DNA from: CAZCSK01 sp964501265
GTDB taxonomy: Bacteria; Actinomycetota; CADDZG01; JAHWKV01
Reading direction: 5' to 3'
Assembly: GCA_964501265.1 (NCBI GenBank)
Contig: CAZCSK010000061.1
Location: 1-10,111, forward strand
DNA length: 10,111 bases
Position 1 is the stretch's first letter. Every line of letters starts with the position of its first letter. This document shows positions 1-6,668 of the stretch, in pieces. The position numbers were made by a program, and so were the translations under genes. Under the pieces are notes generated by a model. It was not told the origin of the DNA. It saw nothing but the letters and a program-made list of their open reading frames with translations, and did no database searches.

Positions 1-730
1 TTGCGCGCTTTTGCATCCCAGATGTGCTGAGCAGGTGCGTACGGTCCGCCGGAATATCACCGGTGGAAACCAGATAGAGGGCCTGTGATGCGCACCCGCA
101 TTCGGGATGGATGTGGAACTCGGCCTTTGGATACTCGGAGAGCTTTTGATCGATGTCGGCTGGGGCGATCCCAGCGTGAACGTGGCACTCCCCCATCCAG
201 ATGTGCATCTTGCGACCGGTGACCCGCTCGACGTGGGCCCCAAGGAACATGTCGGGTAAGAAGAGGATCTCCTTGTCGGCGGGAATCGACGAAACGATCT
301 TCGCGGCGTTCGAGGACGTGCAGCAGTAATCGCTTTCCGCCTTGACCGCTGCGGTGGTGTTCACATACGAAACCACCACGGCGCCGGGGTGTTCGGCCTT
401 CCATGCCAGCAAATCTTCTGCGGTGATGCTCGCTGCCAGCGAACAGCCAGCTTCCAGGTCAGGGATGAGGACCGTCTTGTCGTAGGAAAGGACCTTCGCA
501 GTCTCGGCCATGAAATGGACACCACAGAAAACGATCACATCGGCGCTGGTTTGCGCCGCGGCCCGCGACAACTCCAGCGAATCGCCGACGATGTCGGCTG
601 CGTCCTGGATCCAGGGAACCTGATAGTTGTGGGCGAGGATGACGGCATTGCGCTCCTCAGTAAGGGAGCGCACCTGGCTCCTCCACTCCTCAAACGAGGT
701 CCTGACCAGATCCTTCTCTATGGTGACCAT
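1..730 (-). CDS. nadA: Quinolinate synthase NadA, partial (C-terminal end beyond left edge)
   Basis: NadA condenses iminoaspartate with dihydroxyacetone phosphate to give quinolinate, the pyridine precursor of NAD, using a [4Fe-4S] cluster in the cytoplasm. The minus-strand frame from ATG at 730 is open to base 1 (243 codons). It shows the family motifs in order: HNYQ (34-37), GDSLEL (49-54), CGVHFMAETAK (69-79), PDLEAGCSLA (90-99), YVNT (122-125), CTSSNA (137-142), FLPD (157-160), WMGECHVH (178-185), HPEC (208-211) and STSGM (235-239). By family comparison C69 and C182 should be two of the three cluster cysteines. The third should lie in the missing C-terminal part, together with roughly 60-120 residues. 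ATG 730 is chosen because the motifs begin soon after it and a TACAAT hexamer lies 5 bases upstream; there is no Shine-Dalgarno. nadB, a common partner, would be off the left edge if present. Confidence 0.96.
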   Translation of the reverse strand, partial: MVTIEKDLVRTSFEEWRSQVRSLTEERNAVILAHNYQVPWIQDAADIVGDSLELSRAAAQTSADVIVFCGVHFMAETAKVLSYDKTVLIPDLEAGCSLAASITAEDLLAWKAEHPGAVVVSYVNTTAAVKAESDYCCTSSNAAKIVSSIPADKEILFLPDMFLGAHVERVTGRKMHIWMGECHVHAGIAPADIDQKLSEYPKAEFHIHPECGCASQALYLVSTGDIPADRTHLLSTSGMQKRA

Positions 731-735
731 AGTCA

Positions 736-741
736 ATTGTA
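736..741 (-). promoter_or_regulatory. Probable -10 element of nadA (TACAAT)
   Basis: On the minus strand TACAAT ends 5 bases before the nadA ATG, so transcription should begin at or within a base or two of the start codon. No convincing -35 is visible at 16-19 bases; a TTGCGG lies too close (12 bases). There is no Shine-Dalgarno before the ATG, which suggests a leaderless mRNA. This is inferred from sequence only. Confidence 0.45.
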
Positions 742-948
742 GACCGTGCTAACCCGCAACGTTCTGACGATCCCCTCCGCTTAAAGGGACTTATCCTTTG
801 ACGACGGACGTTTCGGGCGCAGCAAATGAGCCCATCGAGGTCGCGGGCGTCTCAGCCTTGGAATGGTCGATCCATAGTCCGCGGCTCTTCTCGTAGAGCT
901 CCGCTGTCGGCCGCCTGCGGGTAGCGCTTTGCCGTCCTCGAGCTAGTT

Positions 949-2913
949 TTACCCGTTTGGTTCGCCTTGACACGGCTGGGCGCTGCCCTGGATGCCTTCA
1001 TCTCCCGGACGGGCTGCCCAGTCCTCCGCCCGGTATCGCAAACCGTCTTCAACGAGCCTCCAGCACCCCAGGCCCGTCCCGCCCGGGGCCTCGCCGGCGG
1101 GGTCCCACCATGCGAATCCGTAGTCCTTGACGAACGAGTGATTACCGGGCCCGAAGTAGGCGCTTTGGGTAAACGGGTCCAAGCTTCGCTTTGGAGGAAG
1201 CGCCCGCAGACCTCTATCGGAGCTCTCCGGCGTGAGTCGAGGCCCTGCGGCTTGGATGGCGGTGAAGAGCAGCAACAGCTCGTGATAACCATCTACCCCG
1301 GAATAGATCGTCTCGGAAGGGGTACACCCAGGACATCCCTCCTGAAAAGCCTGCCTGTGAGGCTGCTCGCTCCGAGCGCCGTACCGGCGGTCGGGGAGGA
1401 GCCCAAACATGTTTTTCATCTGCGATGCAGGCTCTATTTGCGAGGTCCTTATGTGGCGCGTGTGCTCCCATGCGAACCATTCCGGATGGTATCCGGCGAT
1501 CTCAGCGTTATTCGGCCCCCCGTTTAAGCCTGTCATAATAGTGGTTACACCCTCATCGCGAAACTTCGCCATGTCTCCCGCAACGACTATCTCGCCCGCT
1601 TCGCTTCCACATCGTTCTTTTACTCCATGGACGACGAGCCGCACGCCTTCTCTTTGCGGGTCCGCCGGGCGGTTGTACAACAACCCAAACTTCCGAACCT
1701 TCGTACTGAGTGCGATGTCGCCTGCAAAGCGAGCTCGCCTCCCGGCAAGCCGCGCGCACGAAGCAGCGACAACGTTCGCTGCCCAGTTTTCGAGGTCAGC
1801 GGGGTAACTCACGATGTACGGGGCGTGCCGCTGCGCGACCGACCGCGACCCACCCCACAAGCTCACCATGATCTCCAAACGCGCCGCCTCGGTGGCGAAT
1901 TGTTCCGTGAGCTCCGACGATCTCCCGCTGAAGGCATAGAAGGGGTCGACGACCTCTTGAAGTCTCTGTGGTACGTTCCTGGCCGCGTTCACGTTCCCAG
2001 AAAAGCAGCTAACGCCGTTAGTAGGACTACCGACTACCTTGAAGAGCTTCACTCGGCGACCGTATGTCTGGTAACGGTCGTTGAAGTAGCTCAACCATGC
2101 TTTCCGCGGGTCATTCGGATCGGATTCCGCAGTGTCGTAGTCAATAGCGTCGAACGATCCGTCGCTGTTGCACCAGTCCAACACCGCCACTCGAACCTCA
2201 TCCCGAGTAACGCCGCGGGAGGTGGCGCCGAAGTTGTCGCCTTCGAAGTACGCGACGCACGCCGGCGACATCGGGTCCTCGGTCTGGCGTCGCGGGTTGC
2301 CGACACACCGCTTGAGCTTGGGTTTCTTCTGTCCTGGGGCGCCGAGGGAATCGGAACCTGCGCCGGGCCCCGACCCTTCCCCTGTGCCAGATCCAAAGCC
2401 GAGTTCGCCGCTTTGCGCTTGGGAGAGATCGGAGAGCTGGCTCTCGCCTACTCCTTTACCTGGGACCGGGGCGTACTCGGCCAAGGTCACGGATTCTGAT
2501 TGAGGGACGTTTAGGGCGCTAGGAAGAAGAAACGCGAGGGCGGCTGCTACCGCCACCAGGGAGAGGGCCGGGTAGCGGCGGAACAGCAGCTTGCCTGAAT
2601 GGGAGATTGCCCCTTTTGCTTGCGAGGCTGACAGTTGCTTTGAACCGCCCTGTCTTCTTCCTGATCGGGTTTGGGTTTGGGTGGGGCTCTCGGCCCCGGA
2701 GAATCGGGAGGCGATCGACGCGGGGTCTCCGAACTGAGAGATGGCCGCCTTCTGAGCTTCGAGGGGATCGATCCCCTCTTGCATCTGGTTCTCAACTGCC
2801 CGCTGGAGATGGTCCTTCACCTCGGCCAAGATCCTTCGGCGCTGCATCGGTCCCACCTCAAGATGGGTAGAAAGCTGCTGGAGATAACGACGAAGTATCC
2901 ACTTTGGTGTCAT
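949..2913 (-). CDS. Membrane sensor-like fusion: HAAS/DUF1700-like prefix, one TM helix, PBP type 1-like extracellular domain
   Basis: This 654-residue protein has an unusual layout. Residues 1-72 are charged and helical and end in an LEAQKAAISQFGDP segment like those of HAAS/DUF1700-type or permease-prefix domains, which are commonly paired with PadR regulators. After a basic, polar stretch, residues 115-134 form one hydrophobic segment preceded by RR (112-113), predicting N-in/C-out. A Gly/Ser-rich linker (171-190) leads to a domain of about 450 residues that resembles actinobacterial branched-chain amino acid/amide-type solute-binding proteins. Its entry segment has C203 and C219, then GDN and GVTRDEVRVAVL. 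The ATG overlaps the padR stop (ATGA), implying translational coupling. No ABC permease or ATPase of the uptake type is nearby, so a sensory role for PadR is more likely than transport. The ligand is unknown. Several weaker frames overlap it on both strands and look like shadows. The domain family calls are by eye and need a profile search. Confidence 0.85.
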   Translation of the reverse strand: MTPKWILRRYLQQLSTHLEVGPMQRRRILAEVKDHLQRAVENQMQEGIDPLEAQKAAISQFGDPASIASRFSGAESPTQTQTRSGRRQGGSKQLSASQAKGAISHSGKLLFRRYPALSLVAVAAALAFLLPSALNVPQSESVTLAEYAPVPGKGVGESQLSDLSQAQSGELGFGSGTGEGSGPGAGSDSLGAPGQKKPKLKRCVGNPRRQTEDPMSPACVAYFEGDNFGATSRGVTRDEVRVAVLDWCNSDGSFDAIDYDTAESDPNDPRKAWLSYFNDRYQTYGRRVKLFKVVGSPTNGVSCFSGNVNAARNVPQRLQEVVDPFYAFSGRSSELTEQFATEAARLEIMVSLWGGSRSVAQRHAPYIVSYPADLENWAANVVAASCARLAGRRARFAGDIALSTKVRKFGLLYNRPADPQREGVRLVVHGVKERCGSEAGEIVVAGDMAKFRDEGVTTIMTGLNGGPNNAEIAGYHPEWFAWEHTRHIRTSQIEPASQMKNMFGLLPDRRYGARSEQPHRQAFQEGCPGCTPSETIYSGVDGYHELLLLFTAIQAAGPRLTPESSDRGLRALPPKRSLDPFTQSAYFGPGNHSFVKDYGFAWWDPAGEAPGGTGLGCWRLVEDGLRYRAEDWAARPGDEGIQGSAQPCQGEPNG

Positions 2914-3230
2914 CGGGATTCGAGCACCGCACTCATCGCTGCCGCGAACCTCTTCCAGTCGTTGTGCTGCTCTCCTAAGGCGGTGCGACCTTTGTCGGTC
3001 AGGCTATAGACCCGGCACCGCCTTCCTTGAGGTCGCTCCCACTTGCTCTTTAAAAGCCCTTCTGACTCCAGGCGATGAAGGGCCGGGTAGACCGTGCCGT
3101 CGGCCAGATCGAGGGCGCCTCGGCTCTTTCTTTTGAGCTCCTCGATGATCGCGTAGCCGTGGGAGGGGCGCGACCTGACCGCCGCGAGCAGTAGGAGGTC
3201 AAGATGGCCCTTGAGGGCCTCGCCCTTCAT
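2910..3230 (-). CDS. PadR family transcriptional regulator
   Basis: This is a short DNA-binding repressor-type protein of 106 residues, the usual size for the compact PadR subfamily. The winged helix-turn-helix is clear: DLLLLAAV (11-18), SHGYAIIEEL (23-32), the recognition-helix signature GTVYPALHRLESEGL (45-59) and the wing segment RVYSLTDKGR (73-82). The remaining C-terminal helix would dimerise. It is the first gene of a two-gene unit and shares an ATGA overlap with the membrane sensor-like gene that follows, so the two products are probably made together and work together. The start at 3230 lies about 8 bases after a -10 box with no Shine-Dalgarno, so the mRNA may be leaderless. An inverted repeat inside its own promoter suggests autorepression. 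The targets are unknown; the divergent nadC operon is the obvious candidate. Confidence 0.93.
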   Translation of the reverse strand: MKGEALKGHLDLLLLAAVRSRPSHGYAIIEELKRKSRGALDLADGTVYPALHRLESEGLLKSKWERPQGRRCRVYSLTDKGRTALGEQHNDWKRFAAAMSAVLESR

Positions 3231-3238
3231 GACTGGTT

Positions 3239-3267
3239 AATCTACCCCTAGTGAGGCGAGGGGTCAA
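3239..3267 (-). promoter_or_regulatory. padR promoter (TTGACC, 17-base spacer, TAGATT)
   Basis: Read on the minus strand, TTGACC (3267-3262) and TAGATT (3244-3239) are separated by exactly 17 bases, a good housekeeping-sigma promoter. The predicted transcription start is near 3232, one or two bases before the padR ATG at 3230, leaving no room for a ribosome binding site. Confidence 0.65.
3244..3264. promoter_or_regulatory. Inverted repeat ACCCCT-N9-AGGGGT, candidate PadR operator
   Basis: A perfect 6-base inverted repeat with a 9-base spacer sits between, and touches, the -10 and -35 boxes of the padR promoter. A dimer bound there would block RNA polymerase. The half-site differs from the ATGT/ACAT motif of classical PadR, so assignment to this regulator rests on position alone. 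Confidence 0.5.
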
Positions 3268-3308
3268 GGGCTTCACATCTACCTTGCGGCACAGTTCGCT
3301 GGGACGAC

Positions 3309-3317
3309 TGGTATTAA
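3309..3317 (+). promoter_or_regulatory. Possible extended -10 element of nadC (TGG-TATTAA)
   Basis: TATTAA preceded by a TGG extension lies 8 bases before the nadC ATG. No -35 of note is found at 16-19 bases and there is no Shine-Dalgarno, so a promoter with an extended -10 giving an almost leaderless transcript is the simplest reading. The alternative hexamer TTAAAT (3314-3319) would put +1 exactly at the ATG. Confidence 0.35.
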
Positions 3318-3325
3318 ATGGCCCC

Positions 3326-4195
3326 ATGACACCAATCCCGCAAATCGATCGCTCCCAGCTCGAAGAGATAGCACGGCGCGCCTTGGCCGAGGACCTCGGG
3401 GACGCAGGCGACATCACGTCCAACGGCATCGTTAGGATCGATCAACCCGGGCGGGCGCGTATTTTAGCCAAGTCTTCAGGTGTTCTGGCCGGTTTGCCGG
3501 CGGCCGAGGCTGTATTTCACTTCATCGATAAGAACGTCCAGATCGATTGGAAGCTCGCCGACGGCGCTCGACTCGAGCCGGACTCTGAGATCGCCCTTCT
3601 GTCGGGGAGAGCCAGAGCCCTTTTGGCGGGCGAGCGAGTCGCCCTTAATTTCCTCCAGCATCTCAGCGGCGTTGCCACGTTGACCTCGCAATTCGTCGAA
3701 GCATGTTCGCCTCACGGGGTTCGCGTCCTTTGTACTAGAAAAACTATTCCCGGGCTCCGGGCCCTCCAGCGCTATGCCGTTGTGCTCGGCGGCGGACATC
3801 TGCATCGGGCCGGACTGTTCGACAAGATTCTGATCAAAAACAATCACAAGAAACTTGCGGGGGGGGTTGTTGAAGCATTCAGGCGGGCCAAAGCAAATCC
3901 GAATGCCGAAGTAGAAGTCGAAGTGGAATCCCTCGAAGAGCTAGAGGACGCGATGGTGGCGGGGGCCAACCATGTTCTCCTCGACAACGCAGATCTGCTC
4001 ACCATCAAAGAGGCCGTCAAGATGACGCGCGGCAAGGCGTTTCTGGAAATATCCGGAGGAATGACCTTGAAAACGGTCTCGTCGATCGCCAAGCTGAAGC
4101 CCGACGCGATCTCCGCCGGTGTGTTGACCCACTCCGCAGGGGTTGTGGATATAGCCATGCACGTCCTGGGGCCCGCAGGGGCCGCGCCCGCGTAG
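3326..4195 (+). CDS. nadC: Nicotinate-nucleotide pyrophosphorylase (quinolinate phosphoribosyltransferase) NadC
   Basis: NadC converts quinolinate and PRPP to nicotinate mononucleotide with loss of CO2, the step after NadA in NAD synthesis. The 289-residue product has normal family length. It shows EDLGDAGDITS (22-32), the N-terminal open-faced domain with GVLAG (52-56), ALNFLQHLSGVAT (106-118), TRKT (137-140), GGGHLHRAGL (155-164), LIKNNH (169-174), LLDNA (218-222) and EISGG (241-245). The basic residues expected to bind quinolinate and PRPP (R138, K139, H160, R161, K171, H174) and the acidic E201 and D220 are all present, so it should be active. Small departures are C136 and L159, where D and N are more usual. 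ATG 3326 is preferred over a frame-extending GTG at 3251, because the upstream extension lacks family features and runs through the padR promoter. The acylase gene follows with no spacer. Confidence 0.96.
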   Translation: MTPIPQIDRSQLEEIARRALAEDLGDAGDITSNGIVRIDQPGRARILAKSSGVLAGLPAAEAVFHFIDKNVQIDWKLADGARLEPDSEIALLSGRARALLAGERVALNFLQHLSGVATLTSQFVEACSPHGVRVLCTRKTIPGLRALQRYAVVLGGGHLHRAGLFDKILIKNNHKKLAGGVVEAFRRAKANPNAEVEVEVESLEELEDAMVAGANHVLLDNADLLTIKEAVKMTRGKAFLEISGGMTLKTVSSIAKLKPDAISAGVLTHSAGVVDIAMHVLGPAGAAPA

Positions 4196-6589
4196 ATGGA
4201 GGACTGGGTCGAGGGGTTGCAGCAACTCGCCGCGGCGAGTCTGCGCCCGTTGGACGGAAAACTCGCCGCCGCCGGGCTCGGCAGCGACGTCGAGGTCATC
4301 ACCGACCGCTGGGGCGTTCCCCATATATATGCCTCGAGCCTCGACGACCTCTACTTCGCCCAGGGCTATATTCACGCTTGCGAGCGGCTCTGGCAGATCG
4401 ATTTCACGCGCCGCTTGGCGCAGGGTCGACTCTCGGAGATTCTCGGCGAAGGTGTGCTCCCTATCGATAGATTCTTTCGAACGCTGGGCCTCGGGCGTAC
4501 GGCGAAGTCCTGGATGGATAGTCTCGACGACGACACCGTTCGTATCGCCGGCCCGTACTCCGAGGGGTTCATTGCGGGTGCGGCGTCGCTCCCCGCCCCA
4601 ATCGAGTATCAAATCCTCTCCCTGGAACCGGAATTGAAGTTGAATTCGGGCGACGTCACGAACAACGTCCTGTCAATCGCGCTGTTGATGGCGTTCGCTC
4701 TTTCACCAAACTGGGATTTCGAGCTGCTCCGACTGTGGCTCACGCGCGCACTTGGCCCTGATCGTGCCCGCGAACTCTCACCGTTCGTTCAGGCCGAGTC
4801 GTCCTTCTCGGATTCGTCGAAGGTCTACGCGAACCTCGTTGCAAATTTGACGGCTGCCGCGGGGGCCGCCGGAAAGATCCCCGGAGTGGGATCTAACAAC
4901 TGGGTCGTGTCCGGAGCGAAGTCGGTGACGGGAAAACCCCTTCTTGCGAACGATCCTCATTTGAAGATTCAAATGCCGGGCATTTGGATGGAGATGCACC
5001 TTTGCTGCCCCGAGTTGGACGTTGCCGGCGCGACGCTGCCGGGGACTCCCGGAGTGATCCTCGGGCACAACCGGCGGATCGCGTGGGGGTTCACCAACAC
5101 GCAGGCGGATGTAGCCGATCTTTATTTGGAGAAATTATCTGAAGACGGGTTGTCCTACGAATACGAGGGACAAATGGTTCCTCTAGAGATCATCAATGAG
5201 CCGATTAAGGTTCGATATGAACCGGAGCCTCGCGCTCACCAGGTGCGAGCGACCCGTCACGGCCCCCTGCTCACCTCGACACTTTTTGGGACGATCAATC
5301 CCGAGGCTCGCGAGAACATCGGCGATGCCCTGGCCTTTAGATGGGTGCACTACGACTTAGTAGCTTCACTTCGATCAACGGAGGGACTCAACAAGGCCTC
5401 TAACTGGGACGAGTTCCGCGCCGCCGCAGGTCTATGGACCTCCCCCGGCCAGAACATGATCTACGCCGACGTCGATGGCAACATCGGTTACCAGTTCACT
5501 GGCTCCGTCCCCGTTCGTTCGGGCCATGCGGGCGATGTCCCCGCCCCGGGTTGGACGGGGAAACACGAGTGGACGGGGATGGTTCCCTTTGATGAACTGC
5601 CGAATGATTACAATCCCGCAGCTGGCTTCGTTGCGACCGCCAACAACCGTGTGATCGATTCCGACTATCCCCACCACCTGACCAACGACTGGGAACCGCC
5701 ATATCGAATCCGAAGAATCGTCGACTTGCTCACTGAGAAAGAAACACTTTCCATCGAAGACTTCAAGCGCATCCAGAACGACTCTTACTCGGGCATTGCA
5801 GAGGAGTTGCTCCCGTTCTTCCTCGACATAGCGCCGTCAGCGAACGCTGCTGGCGTTTTCTCGCTGGTCCAGGGTTGGGACCGTCACATGCAGGCGGACT
5901 CCGCGGGTGCGGCCATCTTCGCGGTGTGGGTCAGCAAGGTCGCAGAAGCACTGTTCTCCAAGCATCTGGGCGACGAACTTTTCCCCTCTTATTTTGGAAC
6001 GCGGGCGTGGACGACGCTGTGGGGCTTTGATGTAATCCGTTCGATCTTGTCAGGGCCCGACGCGTGGTGGCTCGGCGGGGACGGTTCGCACGACTCGGCC
6101 GCTCGCGACAAGCTGATTGGCTCCTGCCTTGATGAGGCCGTTGCCGACCTGACGACACGGCTTGGCCCCGATCCCGCGGCGTGGCGCTGGGGGCAGCTTC
6201 ACCGAGTTGTCTTTCGTCATCCACTGGCCCTTGCGATGCCTCCGCTCGACGAGCTGATGTCGGCGGGCCCGTACGAAGTTGCGGGCGGTGACGACACGAT
6301 CAACCGAGGTGTATTCAACCCCGGAGAGGACTACATGGATTCAGCCACCGCAAGTTACCGTCAGATTATCGATCTTGCCGACTTTGACCGATCGCTGTCG
6401 GTCATCACGTCGGGCAATTCCGGGAACCCCTCGAGCCCGCATTACCGAGACCAATCCGAACTGTGGGCCAAAGGTGAGTATCATCCAATGCCGTTTTCCC
6501 GCGCAGCGGTAGAGAAAGCTGCCTCGGGACGGCTGATTTTAGAGGGACCACAGGGCTCATATAGTCACGACAATCCACAAGATGACTAG
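4196..6589 (+). CDS. Penicillin acylase family Ntn hydrolase (N-acyl amide hydrolase)
   Basis: Members of this family cut N-acyl amide bonds (beta-lactam side chains, acyl-homoserine lactones, acylated amino acids or lipopeptides) after self-cleavage into alpha and beta chains. The 797-residue precursor has the alpha-chain start TDRWGVPHIYA (36-46) and AQGYIHACERLWQIDF (55-70). The processing site is GSNNW, so S233 would be the new N-terminal nucleophile. ANDPHL (251-256), GTPGVILGHNRRIAWGFTN (283-301), GQNMIYADVDGNIGYQF (418-434) and TANNR (481-485, with N483 or N484 as oxyanion/catalytic Asn) follow. Unlike most relatives it has no hydrophobic signal peptide: the N-terminus is acidic and amphipathic, so a cytoplasmic location is likely. 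The ATG directly follows the nadC TAG in the same frame, implying cotranscription. The substrate cannot be told from sequence. Confidence 0.92.
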   Translation: MEDWVEGLQQLAAASLRPLDGKLAAAGLGSDVEVITDRWGVPHIYASSLDDLYFAQGYIHACERLWQIDFTRRLAQGRLSEILGEGVLPIDRFFRTLGLGRTAKSWMDSLDDDTVRIAGPYSEGFIAGAASLPAPIEYQILSLEPELKLNSGDVTNNVLSIALLMAFALSPNWDFELLRLWLTRALGPDRARELSPFVQAESSFSDSSKVYANLVANLTAAAGAAGKIPGVGSNNWVVSGAKSVTGKPLLANDPHLKIQMPGIWMEMHLCCPELDVAGATLPGTPGVILGHNRRIAWGFTNTQADVADLYLEKLSEDGLSYEYEGQMVPLEIINEPIKVRYEPEPRAHQVRATRHGPLLTSTLFGTINPEARENIGDALAFRWVHYDLVASLRSTEGLNKASNWDEFRAAAGLWTSPGQNMIYADVDGNIGYQFTGSVPVRSGHAGDVPAPGWTGKHEWTGMVPFDELPNDYNPAAGFVATANNRVIDSDYPHHLTNDWEPPYRIRRIVDLLTEKETLSIEDFKRIQNDSYSGIAEELLPFFLDIAPSANAAGVFSLVQGWDRHMQADSAGAAIFAVWVSKVAEALFSKHLGDELFPSYFGTRAWTTLWGFDVIRSILSGPDAWWLGGDGSHDSAARDKLIGSCLDEAVADLTTRLGPDPAAWRWGQLHRVVFRHPLALAMPPLDELMSAGPYEVAGGDDTINRGVFNPGEDYMDSATASYRQIIDLADFDRSLSVITSGNSGNPSSPHYRDQSELWAKGEYHPMPFSRAAVEKAASGRLILEGPQGSYSHDNPQDD

Positions 6590-6657
6590 CTAGAAATAGC
6601 CATGCTTTTCGAGCGTTCTCGGACCGATAAACGTTCTGTACGTGTTCAAACTATACA

Positions 6658-6664
6658 AAGGGGA
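6658..6664 (+). promoter_or_regulatory. Ribosome binding site AAGGGGA fixing the start of the sorted surface protein
   Basis: A purine-rich AAGGGGA ends 4 bases before GTG 6669. It supports that GTG over the in-frame GTG at 6642, and the protein from 6669 begins with a clean signal peptide. This is the only obvious Shine-Dalgarno among the gene starts that do not overlap or abut an upstream gene. Confidence 0.6.
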
Positions 6665-6668
6665 CTCC

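Noticed and set aside
784..802. AAAGG-loop-CCTTT hairpin upstream of nadA
   Set aside because: A short AT-ended stem of 5 bases with no T-tract; not distinguishable from chance.
791..973. Possible 60-codon minus-strand gene between the sensor gene and nadA
   Set aside because: It begins inside the sensor gene's last codons, has no recognised motif and no ribosome binding site. It could be real, but nothing beyond an open frame supports it. Apart from the nadA promoter, I see no RNA gene or strong terminator in 742-948.
1627..2499. Long plus-strand open frame (290 codons) antisense to the sensor-like gene
   Set aside because: Arg/Pro-rich composition with no recognisable domain, and it lies fully opposite a frame with clear domain structure, typical of GC-rich shadow frames.
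3731..3805. NadC substitutions C136 and L159 as possible loss of function or a ModD-like paralogue
   Set aside because: All residues expected to contact quinolinate and PRPP are present, the length is normal and nadA lies nearby, so a working NadC is the better reading.
6588..6600. Thirteen bases identical to part of a Cas9 single-guide scaffold (GCTA-GAAA-TAGC hairpin) just after the acylase stop
   Set aside because: Only a 4-base stem with a GAAA loop, partly inside the stop codon, with no repeat, spacer or tracr context; a chance match, and too weak for a terminator without a T-tract.
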